Assembly (NCBI RefSeq): GCF_009177095.1
Contig: NZ_AP021861.1
Location: 496,001-560,000 of the forward strand
Length of the DNA stretch: 64,000 nucleotides
Source of the DNA: Lacipirellula parvula
Lineage (GTDB): Bacteria; Planctomycetota; Planctomycetia; Pirellulales; Lacipirellulaceae
Reading direction: 5' to 3'
Under the pieces are notes generated by a model that had not been told where the DNA came from, did not search any database, and saw nothing but the letters and a program-made list of their open reading frames with translations. Position numbers and translations under genes: made by a program. Positions 25,368 to 30,708 of this stretch are shown here, one piece after another (the stretch's first letter is position 1; the number at the start of each line of letters is the position of its first letter).

Positions 25368-25904
25368 ATGAATCGATCGGTGCTCGAGGCGAATGCGAAG
25401 AAGTACGCGGAAGTATGCGGAATTCCCTTGGATCTGGCTAGACGGCTCGGTGACGGCACCGATGGCGTCGTCTGGAAGTCAGGCGTCGATACCGCCATTA
25501 AAGCACTGGAATCCCCCCGCGGCTACTACAACGAACGCGACTCTTACCTCCGGCTGCAGGAATACGGCGTCACGGAGCGGCTGGAAGGTTTCTGGCTCCC
25601 AGGGATCATCGGCTACGACGACCAACTTCTGGTAGTGGAGATGGACGTGGTCTCCGGGCCCCCGTACATCCTAGATTTTGCCAAGGTCCGCATCGATCGT
25701 TCCCCGGAGTTCTCGGATGATGCGATGGCCGATTTCCAGCGCCGCGGCGTGGAATGGTGGGGCGAACGCTGGCCGGAGGTCCTTGCTCTGCTGGACGCGT
25801 TGGAGAGCTTCGGAATCTACTACCTCGACCCACGACCAGGGAACATCGTCTTCCCCGGCGATGACGTCGCAACGATGCCTGCCCCAGACCGCCCCGGCGG
25901 TTAG
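25368..25904 (+). CDS. Protein-kinase-like protein with an altered catalytic loop
   Basis: The start at ATG 25368 is chosen; a frame from 25326 would run antisense through the start of the divergent gene. In 178 residues it shows kinase landmarks: ARRLGDGTDGVVWKSG (glycine-rich loop), TAIKAL (ATP-binding lysine), a glutamate in YYNERDSYLRL, LLVVEMDVV (hinge) and IYYLDPRPGNIVFPGDD. In that last segment YLDPRPGN stands where HRDLKPxN is usual. The following DFG is not evident, so it is either a minimal antitoxin-like or HipA-like kinase or a pseudokinase. The stop codon TAG lies inside the first copy of the promoter repeat (GGCGGTTAGAATGCGG). Confidence 0.6.
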   Translation: MNRSVLEANAKKYAEVCGIPLDLARRLGDGTDGVVWKSGVDTAIKALESPRGYYNERDSYLRLQEYGVTERLEGFWLPGIIGYDDQLLVVEMDVVSGPPYILDFAKVRIDRSPEFSDDAMADFQRRGVEWWGERWPEVLALLDALESFGIYYLDPRPGNIVFPGDDVATMPAPDRPGG

Positions 25905-25914
25905 AATGCGGGGC
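25887..25914 (+). promoter_or_regulatory. Promoter repeat copy 1 (partial)
   Basis: CCGGCGGTTAGAATGCGGGG followed by CATG. The left arm GCATTCCCGC of the other copies is missing or degenerate here. TAGAAT as a -10 box lies seven bases before the ATG, so a leaderless message is likely. It contains the stop codon of the upstream kinase-like gene. Confidence 0.55.
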
Positions 25915-26097
25915 ATGGGAACGAACTCAAAGATTTTCGTCTCGACGCTCCTCGGCGGCTCCACTGCTTACCTCTTCGCGTCGCGGCTCGACACCGACAG
26001 CATCGCCATGAAGATGTTCGCGATGGTCCTCCTGACGGTCGCATTTCAGTCGCTGGTTCTCCGGTTAATGGGCTGGAAAATCTCGGCGGACCGATAG
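25915..26097 (+). CDS. Small membrane protein in promoter-repeat cassette 1
   Basis: A 60-residue protein (MGTNSKIFVSTLLGGSTAYL, then MKMFAMVLLTVAFQSLVLRLMGW) with two hydrophobic helices. The ATG at 25906 inside the repeat is in frame and would add MRG; the second ATG is preferred because all related cassettes have one at that place. There is no ribosome binding site. The family is unknown. Confidence 0.55.
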   Translation: MGTNSKIFVSTLLGGSTAYLFASRLDTDSIAMKMFAMVLLTVAFQSLVLRLMGWKISADR

Positions 26098-26114
26098 CCC
26101 TGACCGCGGTCGGA

Positions 26115-26147
26115 TTGCATTCCCGCGCCAGCAGTTAGAATGCGGGC
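26115..26147 (+). promoter_or_regulatory. Promoter repeat copy 2
   Basis: TTGCATTCCCGCGCCAGCAG followed by TTAGAATGCGGGC and ATG. GCATTC pairs with GAATGC around an inner CCGC-rich stem. TTGCAT and TAGAAT could act as -35 and -10 boxes (15 bases apart). It is 18 bases beyond the preceding stop codon. Confidence 0.6.
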
Positions 26148-26291
26148 ATGCGTACAAGCCATACACTTCCCGGCGACCCGCTGATGCTCATCGGGATCGC
26201 GGCTGCACTTGCCGGGTTTGTCTTCTACAGCGTTAAGTTCTACGGCTGGCGATTCTGGCGCTGGCCGCGCGATTGGTGGTGGCCAAGCTGA
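26148..26291 (+). CDS. 47-residue membrane protein in promoter-repeat cassette 2
   Basis: It begins MRTSHTLPGDPLMLIGIAAA, has one hydrophobic helix (LMLIGIAAALAGFVFYSV) and a tryptophan- and arginine-rich end (FYGWRFWRWPRDWWWPS). Its stop codon TGA is the start of the 32-base tail element. It is supported by its position exactly between the promoter repeat and the tail repeat, both of which recur with other small genes. The family is unknown. Confidence 0.5.
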   Translation: MRTSHTLPGDPLMLIGIAAALAGFVFYSVKFYGWRFWRWPRDWWWPS

Positions 26292-26320
26292 CCCTGGCCG
26301 GGAGTCTGGGGGCTGAGGAC
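26289..26320 (+). repeat. Tail element copy 1
   Basis: TGACCCTGGCCGGGAGTCTG followed by GGGGCTGAGGAC; TGA is the stop codon of the cassette gene. Copies at 28281 and 28915 also begin at a stop codon. GGCC is palindromic, but the element as a whole is not a strong hairpin and has no T-run. Confidence 0.6.
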
Positions 26321-26408
26321 GGCAATCCATCTCATCACGGCGAGAAGTAAGTCGCGCCGCACCGCAGCAAGCCCCAATTTTAAGCCACGCATCCTTTTTT
26401 CTTCTTAG

Positions 26409-26431
26409 CCCCCGGTTCTTCAAACCGGGGG
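26409..26431. repeat. Hairpin at the head of duplicated leader block, copy A
   Basis: CCCCCGGTT-CTTCA-AACCGGGGG is a perfect nine-base stem, preceded by TCTTCTTAGC. The identical hairpin opens copy B at 30709. A T-run lies before rather than after it on this strand, so as an intrinsic terminator it would serve minus-strand transcripts poorly and plus-strand transcripts not at all. Confidence 0.7.
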
Positions 26432-26447
26432 CGATGCGTCACGCCAC

Positions 26448-26522
26448 GGGGTCGGGGACCTTTTGCCACTGGCGGCGCTCCACTGAATTGACGATTCCGA
26501 GTGGCAAAAGGCCCCCGACCCC
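26448..26522. mobile_element. 75-bp MITE-like inverted-repeat element
   Basis: The ends are 23-base inverted repeats with one mismatch (GGGGTCGGGGACCTTTTGCC..., ...GGCAAAAGGCCCCCGACCCC) around 29 unrelated bases. The element is absent from the second copy of the surrounding leader block at 30732-30750, where the flanks join, so it looks like an insertion that post-dates the duplication. No coding capacity. Confidence 0.7.
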
Positions 26523-26549
26523 TTCTCGCGCCGCCATTTTCTCAGGTGG

Positions 26550-26807
26550 CCAAATTTCGTTGTAGAAACTGGGCCACCGAATCTGCTAACGTGAACAAAA
26601 GATCACTTCGTGTGCGAAGCAACAAAACCAGCGAGCCCCCCGGTTCATCCGGGGGGTAGTTCGCAGCGCACACGACGATCGCCAACCGCACGGTGCTGCA
26701 AACCAAAATCACCCCACAGACAAGCCGGGGGGCTCGCTGGTGCACAAACATTAAACGTTCCGCAGGCAGTCGCGACCAAACACGAATCAAACCGAAGGGG
26801 AAAAAGC
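26550..26807 (+). promoter_or_regulatory. Duplicated leader block, copy A, with switchable GC-rich stems
   Basis: GTTGTAGAAACTGGGCCAC...TGCTAACGTGA is shared with copy B (30780 onward). Next comes CCAGCGAGCCCCCCGG (26628), which can pair locally with CCGGGGGG (26649) across a five-base loop. It can instead pair with CCGGGGGGCTCGCTGG ending at 26740, giving 16 bp; the two pairings exclude each other. The last 60 bases carry GAAGGGG before the ATG at 26808. It is either a REPIN-type repeat or a leader RNA, and cannot be decided here. I see no other gene in 26292-26807. Confidence 0.45.
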
Positions 26808-27842
26808 ATGATCATCCAAAATCGCCTCCGCGGCCGGCGGCGGGTGCTCGACGAGGCGAAGCAGGCTCGCCTCTGCGAGCTCGTCGCGAAGGAAAGCTAC
26901 AGCGTCGAAGAAGCGGCCGAGTCGCTCGACGTCTCGCTGCGAACCGTGCAGCGCGAACGCCGCCACAACGAAGAGTTCGACGATGAACTGCGACTCGCCC
27001 TCCAACAGAAACCCAACCCGATGAAGCTGATGGTGGAAGCGGCGCGAACGCACTGGCGAGCCGCGGCTTGGCTGCTCGAGCGGACGAAGCCCGAGGAGTT
27101 CGCTCGCAAGCCGGCGAACATGACGAGCTTCAAGCTCGTCGCCGCGGCGTTCGGCTATCTACAAGAGACGGCGCTCGCGGCCGTTCCCGAGGAATGCCGC
27201 GCGGTCCTCTACCAGCAAACGCAAGCCGCGATCGAAAAGTCGGTCGACTGCTGCTTTCCGATGCTCGGCCCGCGGGGCAAGCTGCGGGTGAAGAAAGTTC
27301 CTACCAAGACGCCGCTGGCCGACCTCGAGGGGCGCAAAAACGTCCGCGTCGTGCACGACCGCGACGAGCAGGGCGACGTCACCGTGTCGCTGTCGATCGA
27401 TCCGGCGGAGGTCGACGCCCGTCAAACGCGAGAGGCGGCGCGGGAGACGCAGCGTGCGGAGCTGAGGGAGCGTCTCGCGGAAGAGCGCCGCCAGCAAGCG
27501 TGCGACGAGCGGCCTGCCGCGGGAATTATGTCGCCAAAAATCGCTAAAACGACAAAATGCGACGCAACAAAAGAGCCTGCCGCAGCCAGTTCGACGAACT
27601 CAAATGACATAGAGCGTGTCGTCGCGACGTTCGAGCCGAGGGTCGACGACGAATGCCCCGAGACGCGGCGCCATTCAGAAGAACTCAATCATCCCGACGC
27701 GCAAGATCCTTGCGAACGGCTGCAACTGCTCGGCGATGGCCTCGACCGTCAGCGCCGCAGCGAGCGACGCCAGCAACGCGCCGCGGCGAAGAAGGCCAAA
27801 GCCGCCAAAAGACGGGCCGCCCGCAGCCGCCGCGCTGCGTGA
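26808..27842 (+). CDS. Helix-turn-helix protein of a planctomycete family (phage-like small-subunit type)
   Basis: ATG 26808 follows GAAGGGGAAAAAGC. Residues 10-60 form a homeodomain-like HTH (RRVLDEAKQARLCELVAKES, YSVEEAAESLDVSLRTVQRE). RTHWRAAAWLLERTKPEEFA follows, the segment that characterises planctomycete HTH proteins resembling terminase small subunits or transposon regulators (recalled from general knowledge). Residues 150-250 are mixed. The last 100 residues are Arg/Ala/Lys-rich and probably disordered (ERRQQRAAAKKAKAAKRRAA). The stop codon touches a palindromic repeat at 27843. The same leader block stands before the 57-residue gene at 31027, suggesting a shared regulator or shared origin. 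Confidence 0.7.
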   Translation: MIIQNRLRGRRRVLDEAKQARLCELVAKESYSVEEAAESLDVSLRTVQRERRHNEEFDDELRLALQQKPNPMKLMVEAARTHWRAAAWLLERTKPEEFARKPANMTSFKLVAAAFGYLQETALAAVPEECRAVLYQQTQAAIEKSVDCCFPMLGPRGKLRVKKVPTKTPLADLEGRKNVRVVHDRDEQGDVTVSLSIDPAEVDARQTREAARETQRAELRERLAEERRQQACDERPAAGIMSPKIAKTTKCDATKEPAAASSTNSNDIERVVATFEPRVDDECPETRRHSEELNHPDAQDPCERLQLLGDGLDRQRRSERRQQRAAAKKAKAAKRRAARSRRAA

Positions 27843-27982
27843 CCTCGTTCCCACGCTCCGCGTGGGAACGCAAAGCCCGACGCTCTGCGTCGCGCGACCA
27901 ATCATCGCCAAACAAAAGCGCCACGCAAATGCCGCGGGAGCGGCGAAGAGGCGACGTTCCCACGCGGAGCGTGGGAACGAGG
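27843..27982. repeat. Inverted pair of GTTCCCACGC...GCGTGGGAAC repeats
   Basis: CCTCGTTCCCACGCTCCGCG (27843) and CGTTCCCACGCGGAGCGTGG (27955) are inverted copies, each itself palindromic. GCCCGACGCTCTGCGTC lies beside the first. The same two units lie side by side at 47850-47895. It is a REPIN-like element beginning directly at the stop codon of the HTH gene. Confidence 0.8.
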
Positions 27983-28095
27983 AGAAGATCATTCCGGCTA
28001 TCGAGAGACGCCGCGACAGCATCATTCGGCGAACTAGCGGGCTTGGAGCAGTCTCATCCATATCTCGCCAAGGATACACAGCTTGTCGCCCGCTC

Positions 28096-28127
28096 GCATT
28101 CCCGCGTCAGCGGTTAGAATGCGGGGC
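28096..28127 (+). promoter_or_regulatory. Promoter repeat copy 3
   Basis: GCATTCCCGCGTCAGCGG followed by TTAGAATGCGGGGC and ATG. GCATTC pairs with GAATGC, and CCGC with GCGG, leaving TTA bulged on the 3' side; TAGAAT is seven bases before the ATG. Confidence 0.6.
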
Positions 28128-28283
28128 ATGCGAATTCGCTTTAACGTCCGTTGGCTACTACTGCTAATGGCAATCGCAGCATGCTTCCTGACCCTGAACG
28201 TGCTTGCGGATCGGTGGTTCAGCAAGCCATTCCGGGATTTCTATTTCCCACAGAAACCCGCCGCCGGCGCTTCCGTCCCCTAA
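28128..28283 (+). CDS. 51-residue membrane protein of the planctomycete RFxxRxLLLL type
   Basis: MRIRFNVRWLLLLMAIAACF and LTLNVLADRW give a basic R-F-N-V-R start and one hydrophobic helix. That combination is characteristic of many small planctomycete membrane proteins of unknown role, and it recurs in the gene at 28574 on the other strand (RFSLRVMLLLV). The rest is a short periplasmic or cytosolic tail (FSKPFRDFYFPQKPAAG). The stop codon TAA is the first codon of tail element copy 2. No ribosome binding site; the start is dictated by the promoter repeat. Confidence 0.6.
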   Translation: MRIRFNVRWLLLLMAIAACFLTLNVLADRWFSKPFRDFYFPQKPAAGASVP

Positions 28284-28313
28284 CCCCGGCCGGGAGTCTG
28301 GGGGGTGCGGGGG
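28281..28313 (+). repeat. Tail element copy 2
   Basis: TAACCCCGGCCGGGAGTCTG followed by GGGGGTGCGGGGG; it begins at the stop codon of the preceding cassette gene. Here the stop is TAA instead of TGA, but bases 3-20 match copy 1 with one difference. Confidence 0.55.
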
Positions 28314-28361
28314 CGTGGTCCAAGATGCGTGCGATCTCCAGCGGAGGGCGAGCGATCGTCC

Positions 28362-28574
28362 CTACTTGGAACGCCACCGCTGCACGGCGCGAACCACCCT
28401 GATCGGTATTTCAATCAACAGCTGAGGGGCGCCTAGAATCACCCCGCCCGCTAAGGCAATGGCGAAGTATGCCCAAAACTCGCCCGGCAGGAGCGAAGCG
28501 GCATAAGAGGCAGCAGCGAGACCGGCCACGAGCAGCAGCATTACTCGCAAGCTGAATCGTATCTTCCCGTCCAT
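28362..28574 (-). CDS. 70-residue membrane protein of the RFSLR type
   Basis: MDGKIRFSLRVMLLLVAGLA has the planctomycete R-F-S-L-R start leading into a hydrophobic helix; a second helix follows (FWAYFAIALAGGVILGAP), then an amphipathic basic end (IRVVRAVQRWRSK). TATAGT lies eight bases before the ATG on the minus strand, so its message may also be nearly leaderless. It is related in design to the gene at 28128. Function unknown. Confidence 0.6.
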   Translation of the reverse strand: MDGKIRFSLRVMLLLVAGLAAASYAASLLPGEFWAYFAIALAGGVILGAPQLLIEIPIRVVRAVQRWRSK

Positions 28575-28610
28575 AGTGCTTAACTATAGCAGGTGATGCG
28601 GACCGGCCGA

Positions 28611-28644
28611 TTGCATTCCCGCGCCGGCGGTTAGAATGCGGGCT
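28611..28644 (+). promoter_or_regulatory. Promoter repeat copy 4
   Basis: TTGCATTCCCGCGCCGGCGG then TTAGAATGCGGGCT and ATG; the most regular copy. GCCGGC is a self-complementary core. The upstream eight bases ACCGGCCG resemble those of copy 2. Confidence 0.65.
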
Positions 28645-28917
28645 ATGTATCGCATCGTACTAGTATGCCGCGGAGTTCCAGCGGAAATCGGCCTCGAAGC
28701 AGCAGCTGACATAACAGCTGAGTTTCGGGAATACCGCACGTGGTACGAGAATGTGACATGCGTCTGGGCGTATGGACTGCTGGTTCTTCAGGCTGAAAGC
28801 GACTGCGACGAGCAAGGGCTCGCTCTCTCCGATGAGTTTTCTGATTGCATCTCCGCCTGTACACCCACGACCTTTGACTTTGAGATCGAGGTTGAGTCCG
28901 TTGCACCGCTCACCTGA
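28645..28917 (+). CDS. 90-residue soluble protein in promoter-repeat cassette 4
   Basis: The start at ATG 28645 follows the repeat; an in-frame ATG nine bases earlier lies inside it. The protein MYRIVLVCRGVPAEIGLEAA, with WYENVTCVWAYGLLVLQAE and FDFEIEVESVAPLT, reads as an alternating beta-alpha-beta fold with acidic surface and no hydrophobic leader. I do not recognise it. The TGA stop begins tail element copy 3, so this gene has both cassette boundaries, as does the gene at 26148. Confidence 0.6.
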   Translation: MYRIVLVCRGVPAEIGLEAAADITAEFREYRTWYENVTCVWAYGLLVLQAESDCDEQGLALSDEFSDCISACTPTTFDFEIEVESVAPLT

Positions 28918-28946
28918 CCCCGGCCGACAGTTTGGGGGCTGAGGAG
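28915..28946 (+). repeat. Tail element copy 3
   Basis: TGACCCCGGCCGACAGTTTG followed by GGGGCTGAGGAG; TGA is the stop codon of the preceding gene. Confidence 0.6.
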
Positions 28947-29010
28947 TTTTATCACTGGCCTAGAGTACGCAACCCCGACCGGAGGGGTGAGAAGCCTCGA
29001 AGCGGCGTCG

Positions 29011-29226
29011 CTAAGAAATCTTCTTGCCGGTAGTCGTGTATCCGATCGCGATGAAGATGATTGCGGCTGCGGCGATGATCCCTGTTGATTGAAGGTCTTT
29101 TAGTCCATCCTCGTAGAGACCAAATGCCAAGAGACCGAGCAGGAGGATTCCGCCGGCGTAGCTTGATAAGCCGATGTAGCGGTTGAGCGCGTCGCGGCTA
29201 GACGGGCTGTTCTTTTCGGATTCCAT
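29011..29226 (-). CDS. 71-residue membrane protein
   Basis: ATG 29226 (MESEKNSPSSRDALNRYIGL) is preferred over 29313 because the extra residues are not protein-like. Two hydrophobic helices follow (GGILLLGLLAFGLYEDG and GIIAAAAIIFIAIGYTT) with a basic end TTGKKIS. TATCGT lies seven bases before the ATG, again a possible leaderless arrangement. Family unknown; it lies among the small cassette genes but on the opposite strand. Confidence 0.5.
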   Translation of the reverse strand: MESEKNSPSSRDALNRYIGLSSYAGGILLLGLLAFGLYEDGLKDLQSTGIIAAAAIIFIAIGYTTTGKKIS

Positions 29227-29330
29227 ACTGCTCACGATAGCAAAGTGACTGTATGCGTGATAGTATCCGGCGGCCCTGGCGGCGGCCAGACTCGACGCAC
29301 GGGAGACTAACAATCCACCAGACTCGGCAA

Positions 29331-29351
29331 GGCGTCAGCCGTAAAGACGCC
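29331..29351 (+). promoter_or_regulatory. Hairpin just before the bS21-like start codon
   Basis: GGCGTC-AGCCGTAAA-GACGCC is a perfect six-base stem ending four bases before the ATG, where a ribosome binding site would lie; none is visible. It could control translation of the ribosomal-protein-like gene. Confidence 0.4.
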
Positions 29352-29355
29352 GGCA

Positions 29356-29598
29356 ATGGGAATAAGGATCGAGCGGACGAGCGACGAATCGCTCTGCGCA
29401 GCGCTAGCCCGTTTTAACCGACTGAGTCGCCAACAGCATCGCCGAAGCTGGGCGAAGGCTCGCCGCGGCTACTACGAAAAGCCCAGCGTGGTGCGGCGGC
29501 GCCAGGCAGCCATCGGCTTAATAAGTTCGCGACGCTCCACCGTCGGCATGGCGCCCTTCAAGCGATATGCGAACCTTGGCAGCCTGCTTCGCCGGTAG
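29356..29598 (+). CDS. rpsU: bS21-like ribosomal protein paralogue
   Basis: The 80-residue protein contains the bS21 signature: MGIRIERTSDESLCAALARF, then a basic helix and RRGYYEKPSVVRRRQAA, close to the R-x-x-YEKPSxxRRRKxA core of bS21. Its C-terminal extension (RRSTVGMAPFKRYANLGSLL) is longer than in most family members, which have 55-75 residues. bS21 binds the small subunit near the anti-Shine-Dalgarno region and affects initiation. A copy lying among accessory small genes rather than a housekeeping operon is likely a second, accessory paralogue, which this window cannot prove. Confidence 0.75.
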   Translation: MGIRIERTSDESLCAALARFNRLSRQQHRRSWAKARRGYYEKPSVVRRRQAAIGLISSRRSTVGMAPFKRYANLGSLLRR

Positions 29599-29624
29599 CG
29601 GGCGTACAGCGGATCGCTAAGTGT

Positions 29625-29656
29625 GCATTCCCGCGCCGACGGTTAGAATGCGGGGC
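29625..29656 (+). promoter_or_regulatory. Promoter repeat copy 5
   Basis: GCATTCCCGCGCCGACGG then TTAGAATGCGGGGC and ATG; it differs from copy 4 by one base in the inner stem and by GGGGC for GGGCT before the ATG. Confidence 0.6.
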
Positions 29657-29845
29657 ATGAAAATCACACCGGCGGCAATTGAAGAAGCGAGACAAAACCC
29701 CAACGGCTGGGTCTATGTCATCAATGGGAGCTACGGCCCGAATGATGCGGTTCCTCCGCACGCCATTGAGGGCGCGTGGAAGGTGGACGCTGCCGGGCGG
29801 ATCTCAGGGGAATTTATCCCTAATCCCAACTTCAAGCGGGGCTGA
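29657..29845 (+). CDS. 62-residue soluble protein in promoter-repeat cassette 5
   Basis: MKITPAAIEEARQNPNGWVY, then VINGSYGPNDAVPPHAIEGA and WKVDAAGRISGEFIPNPNF. The pattern P-N-G-W-V-Y-V-I-x-G...A-V-P-P-x-A-I-x-G-A-W-x-V-D belongs to a small protein family I associate with several bacterial phyla, without a known function. No leader or membrane segment. The start is fixed by the promoter repeat. No tail element follows its TGA. Confidence 0.65.
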   Translation: MKITPAAIEEARQNPNGWVYVINGSYGPNDAVPPHAIEGAWKVDAAGRISGEFIPNPNFKRG

Positions 29846-29889
29846 GCGTCGGTAGTGCTGGCGGAAACGTGCGACTCTAACGGCGCGAG

Positions 29890-30078
29890 CTAGGGGCGTA
29901 TCGGCCTGCTTCTCCACCAAAGATAAGCCAATGCACAGCACACGATGATCGCTGACGACACAGCCCCTTCCCACCGGCCGCGAAGACACTCGACCACAAA
30001 CACGCCGAAAGCGATCGCGAGCATCAGTCCCACGAGGACCAGGACCAGCCAGTATTCTCTGCGAGAATTAAACGCCAT
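29890..30078 (-). CDS. 62-residue membrane protein
   Basis: ATG 30078 gives MAFNSRREYWLVLVLVGLML, with a second helix after a short basic loop (CLRGRWEGAVSSAIIVCCAL) and the end WWRSRPIRP. Longer frames to 30255 have no coding character. No clear ribosome binding site; the upstream bases are A/T-rich (TTATTTAG...GCAAAAAT). Family unknown. Confidence 0.5.
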   Translation of the reverse strand: MAFNSRREYWLVLVLVGLMLAIAFGVFVVECLRGRWEGAVSSAIIVCCALAYLWWRSRPIRP

Positions 30079-30224
30079 ATTTTTGCATTCGGCGATGAGA
30101 CTAAATAATTGCCTTCCCGCGTCGGCGGCCAGCGGCGGGGCTATTCCCACAAGACCGTCACCGCGCATTTTGACGAACGGGATCGTCAGCAGCAGGAAGG
30201 CGAGGAGCGCACGCTGCGAGCCCC

Positions 30225-30581
30225 CTACTCCGGCCACTGCCTGAAGACGACGCACACGCCAGTTTTATCGAGCAGCGAGAACTCCAGCGCTCCCCACGGC
30301 CGTTGCGTCACCCGCGGCAAGTTCGGGTGAAGCAGATCGGGCCGCTTCGCAGCGACCTCGCGATGGAGCTCTTCGATCGTGTCGGTCTCAATCGCAATCT
30401 CCGGCCGATCCTTTGCGGCATACTCCGCGCTCGCGACGACGTACGCCTTGGCGCTGTCGCGGCCGACCACGGCCAGTTCCCCGTCCTGATACAGCACGGT
30501 GAAGCCCAACCCGTCGACGAACAGATCGAGTCCCTCCTCCATCCGATCGAAGAAGACTTTCGGTATCAAGCGAATCATCAT
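30225..30581 (-). CDS. VOC/glyoxalase-fold protein
   Basis: ATG 30581 follows CGGGGGA. The 118-residue protein starts MMIRLIPKVFFDRMEEGLDL and continues FVDGLGFTVLYQDGELAVVG, the F-Y...x-LGF-V pattern of the vicinal-oxygen-chelate superfamily. E at IAIETDTIEELHREV and the final WGALEFSLLDKTGVCVVFRQ (metal-ligand E in the EF-x-L-D-x-x-G strand) agree. Relatives include bleomycin-resistance-type and dioxygenase-like proteins; the substrate cannot be told. It has a single domain, so it is expected to dimerise. Confidence 0.75.
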   Translation of the reverse strand: MMIRLIPKVFFDRMEEGLDLFVDGLGFTVLYQDGELAVVGRDSAKAYVVASAEYAAKDRPEIAIETDTIEELHREVAAKRPDLLHPNLPRVTQRPWGALEFSLLDKTGVCVVFRQWPE

Positions 30582-30708
30582 CAGCGCGTCCCCCGCTCGG
30601 GCCTCGCATGGTCGCGAGGCCATTGAAAAGATTTTGGAACAGAGCGACCAGTATATCGCCGCGCACCGTCAACGCTCGAATGTTGTCCACGTATCAGTTT
30701 CTTCTTAG

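Noticed and set aside
26402-26433. Intrinsic terminator for a plus-strand transcript
   Set aside because: The T-run precedes the hairpin instead of following it, and the identical hairpin at 30709 stands at the head of the duplicated block.
25037-29656. Integron cassette array, because GTTAGAA or GTTAGAT heptamers precede several small genes
   Set aside because: The matching RYYYAAC partner is missing within 150 bases upstream of most copies, the heptamer departs from GTTRRRY at its last base, genes lie on both strands and no integrase gene is in the window.
29804-29989. Small minus-strand gene overlapping the end of the 62-residue cassette gene
   Set aside because: It is antisense to two better supported genes, is Arg/Val-rich and has no ribosome binding site or -10-like box.
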